From Sordariomycetes sp. S80-01Y (Eukaryota > Ascomycota > Sordariomycetes): a stretch of 64,000 nt of DNA. Within the stretch, counting starts at the first letter, position 1. Every line of letters begins with the position of its first letter. The position numbers were made by a program, and so were the translations under genes. Positions 1-11,203 of this stretch are shown here, piece by piece. The stretch is taken from the NCBI GenBank assembly GCA_037042185.1, contig JAXQJY010000026.1, positions 186,001 to 250,000 on the forward strand, given 5' to 3'. Below the pieces are notes generated by a model. The model was given only the letters and a program-made list of their open reading frames with translations, was not told the DNA's origin and ran no database searches.

Positions 1-441
1 AGCCTGCTCAAGACAACAGGCAACTTCCTCACGGCCGGCATGATGGAGCTAGTGGCCGAGGCGAGCGTCCTGGCCGAGAAGACGTCGCTGCCGGCGCATG
101 CGTTGCCGTCGCTCTTGAGTCTTCAGTACGGCCCTCTGGCGGCGTCCATGGCCGACCGCCTGTCTTCGGGAGCGTACCTCCCTCCTCCCGACGAGCGACC
201 GTGGTCCGACCTGAATCTGGCCGTCAAGGACGTGGGCCACGGCGTCAGCGTCGCCGAGGAGAACGGCTGCAGGCTGCCTGTCGGAGAGACGGTGCTGGAG
301 CATCTCAAGCGGGCGCAGCAGGTAGGGGCGGACAAGGGACGGGCCCTGGACAGCAGCAGCCTGTACGGGGTGCTGAGGGAGGATGCCGGGCTGGACTTTG
401 AGAGCGACGCCGTCAAGCGGAGGGACGGTAGCGGTTCGTAG
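1..441 (+). CDS. C-terminal part of a beta-hydroxyacid dehydrogenase (6PGDH-like)
   Basis: The reading frame is open from base 1 and ends at the TAG at 439-441, so only the last 146 residues lie in the window. They look like the all-helical C-terminal domain (NAD_binding_11 type) of the 3-hydroxyisobutyrate / 6-phosphogluconate dehydrogenase-like family: TTGNFLTAG near the start carries the G-x-x-x-(K/N)-like substrate-binding helix, followed by LNLAVKDVGHGVSVAEENG, the usual K-D helix, and LPVGETVLEHLKRA. The Rossmann domain would lie before base 1. The tail after about residue 105 is low in similarity to the family and probably variable. The gene is convergent with the next one, with about 60 bases between stop codons. 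The substrate cannot be told from this fragment. Confidence 0.75.
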   Translation, partial: SLLKTTGNFLTAGMMELVAEASVLAEKTSLPAHALPSLLSLQYGPLAASMADRLSSGAYLPPPDERPWSDLNLAVKDVGHGVSVAEENGCRLPVGETVLEHLKRAQQVGADKGRALDSSSLYGVLREDAGLDFESDAVKRRDGSGS

Positions 442-503
442 CGAAGCGTGTAGTTGAGCGGATACCGAAATGACGATAGTACAAGCCGGGGCGTCACCTC
501 ACC

Positions 504-1340
504 TCACCTCACCCCAATGCCGCCCGCACTGCCGATGCCCTCCCAGAACCTCGTCAGCCTCCAGACCCTGCCCACGCCGCCCTCCTGCTGCCAGCGCCAG
601 ACCTCGCTCTCCCTGCGGCCCCTCTCGCCCATCCACCTCCGCTCGAGCCAGCTCCTCAGGCCGTCCTTGATCCTCTCGCGCTCAATGACCTTTTTCCTCT
701 GGACGATGGCGGGGGCCTCCCACCTGCCCTCGCGCCTGGGCACGCACTCCTGCGGCAGGACGGCCCTCCGCACGAGGTCCTGCGGCTCCGGTCTCGAGGA
801 CAGCTTCCGAGCGAGGCGGATGGAGACGAGGCTGCGGGCGAGGCGCTTGGAGACGATGGTGGTGGGCGTGAGGAAGATGCGGCGCTGCATCAGGTCGGCC
901 AGGCTCGGCCTCGCGTCCAGGCTGGGAGGCAGCAGCAGCCTCGTCTGGCGCAGGCGGTGGGCGTGCAGGGCCGGCGTGGTGCTCAGGGCGCGCAAGTGGC
1001 GGTTCAGGCGGGTTGCGGTGAGCAGGTCGGGGATGTCGAGAAAGGTGAGGATGTGGAGGAGCAGCTCGTTGGGCAGCCGTTCCAGCGGTGGGCGTCGCGG
1101 AGCTTCAAGTTGGGCACGGCCCAGGAGGCCGGTCTCTTCAGCAGCGGCCGCATGGTGGTGAGGGTCTGGGTCGAGGCCTGGGCCTGGGCCTGGCTCTGGC
1201 TCCAGGGGCTCTAGGGAGAGGGAGAAGCAGAGGGAGAGACGGCGCGTCTGCGAGATGAGGTGGTCGTGGTCGGGATCGGAGGGGGGAGGGGAGGGTGAGG
1301 AGGAGGATGGCGCCGTTGTGATGTGATGCAGGTCCATCAT
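504..1340 (-). CDS. F-box domain protein
   Basis: A single-exon frame of 278 residues. The N-terminal 75 residues are low complexity (Ser/Pro, Glu-Pro, His and Ala runs). An F-box follows at about residues 85-125, seen as LERLPNELLLHILTFLDIPD followed by an L-x-x-x-x-x-N-R-x-L-R-x-L stretch. F-box proteins bind Skp1 and act as substrate receptors of SCF ubiquitin ligases. The C-terminal half is rich in Arg and Glu with Trp-containing helices and shows no WD40 or LRR repeats, so the target-binding part is unknown. The first ATG is one of two in tandem; the low-complexity head makes a later start possible but no other in-frame ATG precedes the F-box. It is convergent with the dehydrogenase at 1-441. 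Confidence 0.7.
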   Translation of the reverse strand: MMDLHHITTAPSSSSPSPPPSDPDHDHLISQTRRLSLCFSLSLEPLEPEPGPGPGLDPDPHHHAAAAEETGLLGRAQLEAPRRPPLERLPNELLLHILTFLDIPDLLTATRLNRHLRALSTTPALHAHRLRQTRLLLPPSLDARPSLADLMQRRIFLTPTTIVSKRLARSLVSIRLARKLSSRPEPQDLVRRAVLPQECVPRREGRWEAPAIVQRKKVIERERIKDGLRSWLERRWMGERGRRESEVWRWQQEGGVGRVWRLTRFWEGIGSAGGIGVR

Positions 1341-1500
1341 GGCACGGCAGCCGCAGGTGAGCCTAGGGATGAAGGCGCATGCCGCGCCAGTGATGACACG
1401 GGATGTGAGCTGTAAGATGTGACTTGAGGGAAATGTAGATGTGGATGCGGATCCTGATGAGGTGTCGATGTGATGAGGTGTCGATGTTATGTGGGATGTT

Positions 1501-1536
1501 GAAGTCGAGGTCGAGGTCGAGGTCGAGGCTGGTGAG
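1501..1536. repeat. GAGGTC hexamer microsatellite
   Basis: About six tandem copies of a GAGGTC-like hexamer, the first and last slightly altered. It lies upstream of the F-box gene on the minus strand. Confidence 0.8.
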
Positions 1537-2783
1537 GATGAGCGCCTGAGGGAGGCAGGTTGGGGGTCAGGTGAGGGCGTCGGTGACGGGTGACCAATGA
1601 CGACACTGACGGCAGCTGCCAGTGCAGTGTCAGTGCAGTGTCAGTGCAGTGGTTCTGCAGTGGTTCGGGGCACCTCAGCCACCTCAGCCAGCGAGTGGCA
1701 GCGCAGCGCAGTGCAGTGCAGTGCAGCGTCTTTGAGCTCTTCGTCTCAGCCCCGTTTCAGCCGTGTGACGCCGCAAACGGCTGTTGATGTTGATGTTGAT
1801 GTCGATGGTCAATGCAGGTCAGCAGACTCGAAGGCTGCGGGGAAATATATGCATTTAGCTTTCTGCACTCAATGTGACCATCTCAAGACGACCATCTCAT
1901 GGAGGAACACTTTGGAGCGAAATCGCCGTGGCGGTGGGCTGACCGTCGTTGTGAACTGTAGATCGGCTACGCTCCCTCTATCACTAACACTGGCATCGGC
2001 GCTGCACTTACAACGGCCGCTGCCAGCCAATCTGGTCGCTCATCACCCCCTGGAGGCCCCCCTCACAACCCCGCTACCCTCCCCTCAGGTCAGGCTACCC
2101 TCAGGCTACCCTCAGCCTGGGAACGTCACGTCACGGTCCTCCATCCCTGGCGAGACCATCATCACAGACGCCGTACTGACCGTGGGTTGAGGTACTCCCG
2201 GTCGCAGTAGCAGCAACACTCTGCAATGGTGACATCGCTCCGTGAGGAGTCCGAGAAGATCCCCAACAGAGTCCTGCTGCCACGTCAGCCACCTCGAAAT
2301 CACGCCGCGTCAATCGCCTCACCGTAGTGCGTAGTGCGTAGTGCCAGCCTCCTCTGCGCTCTGCCTCTGCCTCTGCCTGGCCTCCCCGCGCCATATGCAG
2401 GGCTGCCCTCTCTAGTACCGCCCCAAGCCGCGTCTCCTGCGATTCAGCCGCGCTTGGGCTCCTGCTTGCCTCGCTCTCACACCATTCGTTGCAGCCTGTT
2501 GTTTGGCTCAATTCGTCTCAGCCTGTTGCCGGCCGCTACCATCGAGCCCGATGACCAAGTGAGGTGCATCCTCAGATCCAGATCCCCTGCATATCAACCG
2601 GCACCCTGCCGTCTTTGTTTGTGTCAAGCCTCGCTCTCTGAGATGCCGTCGACGTTGGGCTCTGACGGTCCTGCCTTGTTCTCGTCCCGGCGTCGTGACA
2701 GCTCATCGTGCATCTGTATGCGACCTCTTCCGAGGCCACATCCTCCCTCCCCCTGCCGCCCTCTCGTCGGGCATAACAAACAC

Positions 2784-2810
2784 GCTGCCGCCGCCGCCGC
2801 CGCCGCCGCC
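2784..2810. repeat. GCC trinucleotide repeat
   Basis: About nine tandem GCC units in non-coding DNA. In two frames it translates as poly-Ala or poly-Pro, which explains several spurious open frames here. Confidence 0.85.
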
Positions 2811-2940
2811 ATGTCGTCGTCGTAGTCGGACGAGGCTGAGGAACCGTTCGTTCACAGTCACGTTCCCACGTCCTGCCGCGGCGGCCGATGCGGCGACCTG
2901 CGTCCTCTGCGCTGTCCGGCCTCGAGGTTCATGCATTGGC

Positions 2941-2972
2941 GCCCTGCCATGCCATGCCATGTCATGCCATGC
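2941..2972. repeat. CATGC pentamer repeat
   Basis: About six imperfect tandem copies of CATGC (one copy reads CATGT) in the C/T-rich belt. Confidence 0.8.
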
Positions 2973-5900
2973 AATACGTGCCTACGCCAGGCACACGTGC
3001 TCTCTCCGGACACTAACCTCCCACCCTTCTCCCCCTACTGGTGCCTGCCGCGCCCCGACGTCCCATGTCGTGTGCCCTCGGTGAATCGGTGTACGCATCG
3101 TCGACGGCTTCACCACGCTCTCTTCGTTGGGCATCGATGCACCCCGGGCTGCATGCTGTGAACACCCCGTTCGTCGTGCCTCGATGCTGAGGCTGTTCGT
3201 TCGTGTGACGCCCTCCCCCTTCCCTTCACCCACGTCCTCGTCGTCCTTTGTGCTCCACGCCACGGCTTGTGCTCTGCATGCAAACAACATCGTATCGGTA
3301 CCCTTGCCGAAACTACCCGCATGACAGCGCACGCACGCATAATCACCACGCTACCGCGCCTCACCCTCCTTGATACGTGCCTGTTCTTCGCGTGGCTGCC
3401 GTCCGCTCACTCCCGTGTCTTGCTTCGCAGCATCGGAAACACCCTCGGCAGGTTGTACGGCATGCGCCGCTGCCGCTCGGCTCAACTTAACTCAACATTG
3501 TTCGTGGGAGCTCTTGTTGGGGGCGTCTTGTCCGGCTGTAGCTCCTGTTGCGGGCCGTCGAGCAACGGGGCGAACCATGTCTCGGAGATGCTGCCGATCG
3601 TTGTGCGACGCTGAGATCTCATCCAAGTCGCGATAAACTCCAGCAAATCGTATCCAGTCCCCTGGCTGCCCAAGCGTCGGGCCAGAGTGGCATGGCCGTC
3701 ACTGGCTGCGACCAACTGCCAACGAGCCACTGACAGCCCCTTGCAGCCCGTCTCCAACGACGTGATTCGCAGTACCCCAGACATTGGCCTCGATCTTCCA
3801 ATTGATTTTTGACCAGTAGCGTGCCTTGCAGCGGCAGCTCTGCATGAACTACCGCAGCCTAGCCCGCAAACCTTCCCAGCAGTTCGTGGATGGTTCGTCA
3901 GGTCGGTCGTCTTGGTAGGGCTCCATCCAGGGCGCCGGGCAAGTCGGTGGCTGCGCGTGTCCTCGTCGGGCTCGAATTGCCGTCACCGCGTCGCGTTCTT
4001 CGGCCTGGTCGGGCTTCCGCTCGTCATTTCTGTCCAAGATTCGGGCATCCAGCCGCGTCTGCGCAGGCCACATCACCACATTCCCCACTGCGCAAATCCC
4101 TTCTTCCTGCGTGCTCTGTGCTCCGTGCGAGTGCTGTAGCAGTGGTCGCTTAAACGGGACGGCCCGTGCTGGCTTGCGGGCCGTCGCGAGGCTCCATTTT
4201 CCAGAAAGGCTAGGGCGGGCCATCCCACTGGCTGACCGGGGTTCGACAAGGCCGGCCATTTCCCTCGACCTGATGTGTCTTGGCGTCGCAGGCCGTCTGA
4301 TCGTCCGCTTTCAAAACGAACCGCCGTCTCAAGCGCGGCCTTGACGCGACCTAGATCCAGCTGCCTACCCGCAACGACGTCAGCGCTCGCCGCAGCGCAC
4401 AACAACAGACGCGCACCGTGCCGAGAGTGCCCACCGTGAACTCAGCCGTCTCGACAGCCCGCGCCGACCGTCTCTAGCCTCAGATAAAGCAACCTGCCAG
4501 GATTCAGCCCAATGACAACCCAATGCAACCCAAAGCACATCGCACCTGTCTGCAAGGAAGAGGTTCGATGCTTCGTACGATGATCTGGCGGGATGAGGTC
4601 AATGATGCAAGGACTACCGCTGCCGGAAAGACAGCACATCCAGCAGGTGCTTCAAGGGCATCTGCACCGCCGCCTGGGCAGTGACGGGGCCTCCATGTAT
4701 CTATGACTGTCGGCGCTCGGGGTTGCTGTGCGTGCGCGGCTTTGAGCCTGGATCCCTGCCGGGTGACTCTGCCCAAAGTCCATGGCTGGCCTCTGCCCCG
4801 ACGTGTGCAGCCTCGCTTTCAAGGCCCTGTTGACGCGGCCCTCTCTGAGCGACAGATCGTGTTCATTGCATGCGCTCGTGTCACCGTGTGTTGATGCAGC
4901 AGTCGCTCAGTCCGGCGTCCCGATCGAGGCCTACCTTTTCCCTAGCCCAGGGGTCCTACTGCTCTTCAGATGCCCCGTCAGGGGGCTGTCCTCAGCGGAC
5001 GCTGCGCTGGACGCATGTCGCTGAGCAATGGGAGCACATCGGAAGCGCCTCACTGCTTCCGAAAGCTTGCGGTTGGTGAGTTACCTTGCCGTGGGCTCTG
5101 GGAGATGCAGAGCTCGCCAATGGCAAAGTCTCCTCCTTCCTTTTCTTGGCCCGGCCGTGTGACACTCCTTGTCATGGATGCAGCGCACCTTGTACGCCGC
5201 TCACTGTCCGGCAAGAAGGGGAAATCGTTTCTTGTATCGGCGAGATCTTATCGAACGCGGTGACAGCAAAGGTGAGGCGACGAAGCAGGGCTCAAAGAGT
5301 GTTTATGGAGTCCGGCACCGATGCAGTTGGACGAAGCATCACCCCTTCGTCTGCGTCTGCTTATGGGGAGCATCTCCTCCAGCGCGGTCCAGACGTAGGG
5401 CGCCACGTCGTCTGCCCGCAACAACGTCTCGTGAGCGTACACGACCTGCAAAGGAATACCTCGGTGAGTAAAGACTGCAGCTTCCAGGTGTCGCCATGCT
5501 GCTCGACCAGGTTCATGTGAGGAGTTGGTTATGCAGAAGCCCCATGCAGACATAGCCCTACGTTCTTGTCCAGCAGTGTCGAGCATCCGTGAAGGTGTGA
5601 AGCAGTGCTCACGCCACCTGAGAGTAGGGCCTGGCACTGACCAGTACTGCCTACACCGAGCATGGCGCCGTTCTGTCATCTTGGCCGACAGCAAGACCAG
5701 CGGAGGCTGCAGTCTCTCAACCGTTAAAAAAAAGCGAGGTTATCTGCCCGAGGCTGCCTCGAGCACAGAACGTCATGCAATACATGGTCCACGGGGGCAT
5801 GATGCGCTGCTCGAGGAACGTGAGCTAGATGTTAGGTCGAGAGGCCCGCTACGAGAGTCTCATCTGTAGAAATGAAGCCGAGGACGCTTTCATCCCCAGT

Positions 5901-7347
5901 CCACGGGATTGAGACCTGAGAGGCACTGATGACAGCGTGAGGCCACGACGTCCACGACTATCGATAAATGAATCTGTTGCGGCTCCAATGCCTGGTGGCT
6001 GGCGCCCTTCTTGCCTCCACATCTCCTCAGTTGGGAAGGCGAATCATGAACCTTGAAGACACCGAAAATGACATTGTGACGACAAGCAGAGTGCGGAAAA
6101 GGCTTAACCTCTGACACTTGTCCGTTGTCAGAACGAACCATCGCGCCCCACAGCGGCCGCAGATCCAGACGCCCCTATCCGAGGTGGTCGCAATGTCGAG
6201 GCCCGCAGCGGGAAGCTTGCAGGGTCTCCTGCTCGAAATACGTGCTTCGAAGAGGGCTGACGGCGTGCCGACAGGAAGACTGCGCTATCGCCAAGCGAGC
6301 ACTTGGTCGGAGTCCGTGAGTTCCTGGGCCCGATCACACATTAGGCATAAACGCCTTGAAAGTATAGATCTTCCCATTGGAAAGGGACATTTCCAAGCTA
6401 GATTGTCGTCCAAGAAATAGGTGCGGGTAATCCCTAATCTGACTGGGAGGGGTTACGACCTGGTGGAGGAGTATCCAGTCTTAGCTAGCCGAGCGCATTT
6501 CCCCAGCGGCAAGTAAGGCTTTCAGGCCTCTGGATCAAAGACCTGGCAAAGAGCAATTGGCGATTGAGAACAAGCAAATTCCGGTTAAAGATTGAGTGCA
6601 AGAAGCTACAGGGACTCCGGTTTCTGCCAACGTCGCGGCCACGTCCGTCCCTAAGCCAGGAACAGGCTACGGCCGGGGGGCCGCATGGGGGTGCGCGGTC
6701 ACGTCTGCGGAGGGCGTGTGCGGGAGGCGTGCAGCAGCCTGGCAATGGGATGTGCGCATGGGCCAGAGGTAAGGATGCCCAATCCACGTACCGTAGCAGT
6801 GTCTTGTCCCGCAGAAAGCGGCAGGGTGATGAAGGGTCGTTGGTCCGTGGCAGAGGTAGAGGCACGTCTGTTGGTCAAGATGGAGTCCCACCGACAGTGT
6901 AATATCCAATGTTGACAGGAGGAACACAGGGCGGCGATCAAACAGCAGAGCTTCCCTTGGGCAGATATAAGTTGGGTTGTGCAGCTCTCCGAAAGTCTCA
7001 TCGACATCTGACGAACCCCCCCTGAAGGACCTGTCAATCCAGCCCGTCGACCACAGGAAGACCCCTCGAGCTCGACTTGACGAGAAGCGCGGAACGATAC
7101 GAACCTCGGACCCAGACTTCGGAAGCGGGTGTTTGGTGCTTGCCCCTGCCACTGCACCGGGCCTTGGAAACGCGACAGCTACGGAGCGGTTGACAGCCCG
7201 TAGCCATACCGTCGGGTCGGCAGATCAAGTACGACTCCTTGTGAAGGGGGCCGGCCGCTGGAGTGGCCTGCTGCCCATGACGATAAGCGCTGACAAGGGC
7301 AGATCCGTAGTCCTTCCCCTCCCGGACCCAACGGCTGATCTCGGACG

Positions 7348-7680
7348 ATGTGTTACTTCGAACAGACGAGATGGACCTGCGGCTACTGGCGTTGGGGCCA
7401 CTTTCGTCAACAGTGCAACAAGGAATATCGCATGGGCGAGACGTGCGGGCTCAAGCTGGTATACGAGACCAAGTACGCGACCGACGTGTGCAAACTCTGC
7501 CACGACATCGAGAAAAAACGCCGCCGATACGACAAGATGTACCGCGACGTCGAGCGCTGGCAGCGCGAAGGCGGCCGCCCCGCAACGGTGGAACGCACAT
7601 GCGACGAGATGCAAGAAGTTGCCGGCCAAATCCACCGGCTTCAGATGGAGCACAGCCAGAGGGCTAACTCGGCGGTATAG
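7348..7680 (+). CDS. Small Cys-rich conserved hypothetical protein
   Basis: A single-exon frame of 110 residues. Cysteines sit at residues 2, 11, 23, 33, 48 and 51, the last two as a C-x-x-C pair (VCKLCHDIEKKRRR), which suggests metal binding or disulfides. The N-terminal half is rich in Trp, Tyr and His (MCYFEQTRWTCGYWRWGHF); the C-terminal half is a charged helix with coiled-coil character. There is no signal peptide or membrane segment. Short proteins opening with this Cys/aromatic pattern are, from memory, widespread hypothetical proteins in filamentous ascomycetes; function is not known. The start is the first ATG in frame. It stands alone, with thousands of gene-free bases on the left and about 1.9 kb on the right. 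Confidence 0.65.
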   Translation: MCYFEQTRWTCGYWRWGHFRQQCNKEYRMGETCGLKLVYETKYATDVCKLCHDIEKKRRRYDKMYRDVERWQREGGRPATVERTCDEMQEVAGQIHRLQMEHSQRANSAV

Positions 7681-9576
7681 GTACGCGATCTAAGTTCCTA
7701 TGTCATGTGAGAGACGTGACAAGCGTGGCGGCTGCTGGCTGCCGTAGACCTTCTGCCGCTAACAGCTCGCAGCGACCTGGAGCTCCAGGCGGCTCACAGC
7801 ACGCAAGTGATGACGGATGAATGAGTTTGTGGCTGCCGGAAGGAGGAGGGGGGAGGGGCGGTCGAAGAGATTCCTTCTAGTCGGCACCACGCCGCATCTC
7901 TCATGTCTTTTCCTTTGTCTCGAGAAGCTACGGCGGCAGACACGGTCCTGCTTCTCTTCTCATGGCCTGCTGCCCAGGGCGCAGGATACGCGATGATGAC
8001 ATGGCCAAAACTCTTTGTTTGGGAACGATATCAGGACGGGTACTCTCGGTTGTCGTGTGGGGTTTGCTTCCGGTTTTGCTATGTATTAATGTCGAACACT
8101 GGACGCCTTCCAGAACAAATCCAAAGACAGCACTGCTGTTCACTTAGCATGAGAGTCAATGCGCCCTGTAGCTGGCACTGGCACTGAATGCAGGCGGAAA
8201 TGGGTGCCTCGGACGGTGCCCCAGGGAGGCGAAGTTGCCGCCATTGGCGTACGTCCTGCCGCGAAAAGTTCTCCAGCGATGACAAGGACCAGTGGGCAGA
8301 CAAGGCCTGGCGGCGGTGACGTGTAAGGATACCCTGAAGCCCGCTGAAGCGCGTCGGCACGACGCCAACGAGGATGCAGGGAAGGTCGTTCGACAGGCAA
8401 GGCCGCGGCCAGGAATATCAAAGCATGGGGCAGCACCCGCCCAACCTTCTTCAAGACACTGTGACAGCATCCCGCTGCAAGGAACTGTCTCGGTACTGAG
8501 CCTTCGCCTGTAGGCGTGACCAGCAGGACAAGCAGGACCGGCGAGTCCGCGAATAACGAGCAGAGTACGCTGGGGGAGCTGTGATCGAGTGGAGTAGGGC
8601 CGTGGCGGTTTCTGGTCCTCGTGCGCGTCTTCCAGGCTCGGCGCAGGTCTGGGCGAGCTTGCCTGTTTCGGAGGCCAGCCTGCTCGCCAAACCTATCACC
8701 TTTCAGTCGTGCAGGATTCGACTGCCCGATGCGGGCCGTCCCCCTCTCCATGGCAGAACCCGCCACCACCTGAGGAGCCCAGGGCCGACAGGGTTACATC
8801 CCTGACAACGGCAGGCAGGGTGGTCAGTGGCTTATGTCTAGATCTTGGGTATCGGACCGCGACCCTGGATCAGAGATTGGACGTTTGGTTTCGTCCTCAG
8901 CTTGAGAGCGTCCTGATCTTTAAACCCAACGTGGGTGAGAAACAAGGCGGAGCAGGGGGCCGAGTAGGGGTCAGTCTGCAGCCAGCTACGCTCTGCATTG
9001 GTGCTTCTCCTTCTCCACTGCCATAGGCGGTGCACGTGTTAGACGCTCAATGGGCGCATGCTGGGAAATTGTCGAGTCTGTAGGCCACTGGTCGAGCGTT
9101 TAGCAGCGGTCTCCCAGCGCAATCCTACTCGGTACGTCATCTGGGAGCAAAAGAAGAGGGCGAGACCACGGTAGGGTTTGGCGGGACGCAGTGGAACGGG
9201 GAAAATGAACTGTGTTGATTTCGATTGGTGTAGAGTGGCATCTTGTGTACATGTGCCCCAGTCAGTGCGCACACAGACCATGCTGCAGAACCTCCTGCTG
9301 ACAAGGTAAGAAAATCATGAAGACCCTAAACAGGGTATGTATTCGGTATATGTTCACGGACCGATCGCATCAGCAATGCAAGCCAGAGGCCCCCTCGGAA
9401 CCAGAGACTCGGGAATGTCAGAGTTAGGGGGACGGGAAAGGTCCCATCAGAAGCGGGAAGTGCCCTACCCCACCTCGAGGCGGTGGATCGAGCTATGGGT
9501 CGTTAGTTGGCGCGCGCGCTCGCTCGCATGCATGCAGCAGGGCTCGGTCCTGGCCCAGGACTCCTCGTTCGGTATA
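7681..9576. other. Intergenic, nothing recognised
   Basis: Overlapping short open frames on both strands without protein-like composition. It separates the Cys-rich gene from the 3' end of the Meh1/LAMTOR1 gene. I see no repeat or RNA gene in it. Confidence 0.5.
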
Positions 9577-10179
9577 TCAAGCTGACGATGTCGTCGTCGC
9601 TTTCGAAGGCGCGGCCGCCGCGGCCGCATCCGCAAAAGTGCCTACCAGAGCATCGTCTGTTCTGTCACGGGTTTGGGCGGCCGTCTTGTTCCCTGACAGC
9701 TCTATGGTATCCTCGTCTGAGAGCCATCCGACCTTGACGCTCGTCGACGGGCTTTCGTCGCTGGTATTGAGCTTGGAAACGAGGTGTTGGTATCGCGCCA
9801 GCCGAGCGCCCTGTCCGGCGTAGGCAAAGTTGCTGGACGCCACCCGGCCAGCACCTGGTGGTGGTGCGATCTCGAAGACATCGACCATGTTGCTGGGCTG
9901 TTAGCGAAGGGATTGACAGCATGTGTAGAACGTGTTACCTCGTAGTCTTTGCGACGACGTTCTGTATGGCTTCGTTTTCCCGCTGCGTCTCGATTGCGTC
10001 GTTCTCGCTGTTCGTGTGGTCTCCGAAACTACCGTACTGGACGCCGCTGTCGTCGTAGAGCAGGCCCGTGTCCTCATCCTGAAAAGGTCAGGTCAGGTCT
10101 CATCGAGGCAGCATCATGGACTTACATTGTGGTACGAGCCGCTGTCGCGCCGCCCAAGACAGGATTGACAGGCTCCCAT
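9577..10179 (-). CDS. MEH1: Meh1/LAMTOR1-like vacuolar TORC1 adaptor (EGO complex)
   Basis: Three exons, 10126-10179, 9939-10078 and 9577-9892, give 169 residues. Introns start GTAAG and GTAAC and end in AG; the phases fit exactly. The protein opens MGACQSCLGRR: Gly2 for N-myristoylation and Cys4/Cys7 for palmitoylation, the lipid anchor of LAMTOR1 (p18) in animals and Meh1/Ego1 in yeast. The second exon encodes an acidic stretch with DDSGVQYGSF and then a helix, NDAIETQRENEAIQ, typical of the family, followed across the next junction by KTTSNMVDVFEI. The known role is to hold the Ragulator/EGO scaffold and Rag GTPases on the vacuole for amino-acid signalling to TORC1. The C-terminus is low complexity (Ala run). 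The first exon is only 18 codons, so the gene is easily missed. Confidence 0.85.
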
Positions 10180-11203
10180 GACGGCGAGTTGATGGGTGCG
10201 ACGTGGGGAGGGCGAGTGCGGATCAGCCAGCAGCAGGGTCGCCAACCATGGCAAGCAGACGCAATGGCTGAGTTCTTCAGGGGACGGGCAGAGCGCCCGG
10301 CTTTCGGATTCGGCAGCGATGAGGTGAAGTCGTTGGCGATGAAGTCGGCAAGTTGAGATTGTTGGTTTGTGCCTGGACGGCCATCTCGCTGCGCTGGGCA
10401 ATGACCGACGGGTGGGTCCTGCCGCCGAACCATGTGGTCGGGTAATGTCCGGACCGTCCGCTCACCCAACACCATTGCCATTAAGGCAGCTGACTCGCGA
10501 CGCCCTCTCACACCTTCTGACACCTTCACTCAACCATGGCCCGAACCATCCACTTCAGCTTCACCTTCGATCGGCCGTTGGCGGAACCTAGTGGACTGCG
10601 TTTAGCGCTTCCCCCCCAGTATTCCGTTGTTACCAGTTTCTGCAGAAAGCTTGTGCTCTAAATCCCTTCTCAGTTGCTGTCCCCGTTCGCCCTGGTCGAT
10701 GATCTCAGACATTGCAACTCACCCCCTACCAATGTCTTCCGTTGACCCTTCTCTATCAACCTGCCCTTTCTCTTCCATCTCCAGGCTATCGTGAGAGCAA
10801 GGGGTGGTCTCCTGTTGGTGGCTTCAGTAATTAGCTGCCCAGAACCACTATTCTCGTGAGACCACTGGCAGAACTCCCTTGCCGCGAGTGCGGCTCAACA
10901 TGGACTTTACGTGGGCTAATCCCTCTCAATAATACGCCTTCATTCTTGGTACGGCCCTGAATATCGAATGCTGTGGGTCGAATTGATGGCAATGGACAAT
11001 GACCGGGCTCCTGCGATGGCTGCCCTACCTAGACTCACGAGGGCTACCGTCAGCCCTTTCGATGCTCAAGCGACTTCAAAAGGACGAGGTTGTCGTCACT
11101 CTCAACCAGCTGCTCACTCTCACAGACAACACTCACCAAAGTCTTCCTTCTACAAGCACCATCCTTTCCATCAACTACATCTCATCCTCCGCCACATCAT
11201 AAC
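10180..11203. other. Intergenic, divergent promoters
   Basis: Lies between the Meh1 gene (leftward) and the secreted repeat protein (rightward). C/T-rich sequence from about 10490 to 10790 and again near 11100-11200 on the + strand resembles fungal promoter/5' leader DNA. No gene recognised. Confidence 0.5.

Larger units (their letters stand above)
1341..7347. other. 6 kb stretch without a recognised gene
   Basis: No frame here has convincing protein composition. The open frames present are rich in Ser, Pro, Arg, Cys and His and occur in overlapping sets on both strands, as expected in GC-rich non-coding DNA. The stretch holds several microsatellites (near 1501, 1785, 2784 and 2941) and a C/T-rich belt at about 2300-3450 on the + strand that resembles fungal promoter or 5' leader sequence. 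It may contain long upstream regions of the F-box gene (leftward) and the small Cys-rich gene (rightward), or an unrecognised non-coding RNA. Confidence 0.5.

Noticed and set aside
1597-2190. 197-codon frame with CQCS/AVSVQ and VDVD repeats
   Set aside because: Its repeats are direct translations of CAGTG and TTGATG microsatellites.
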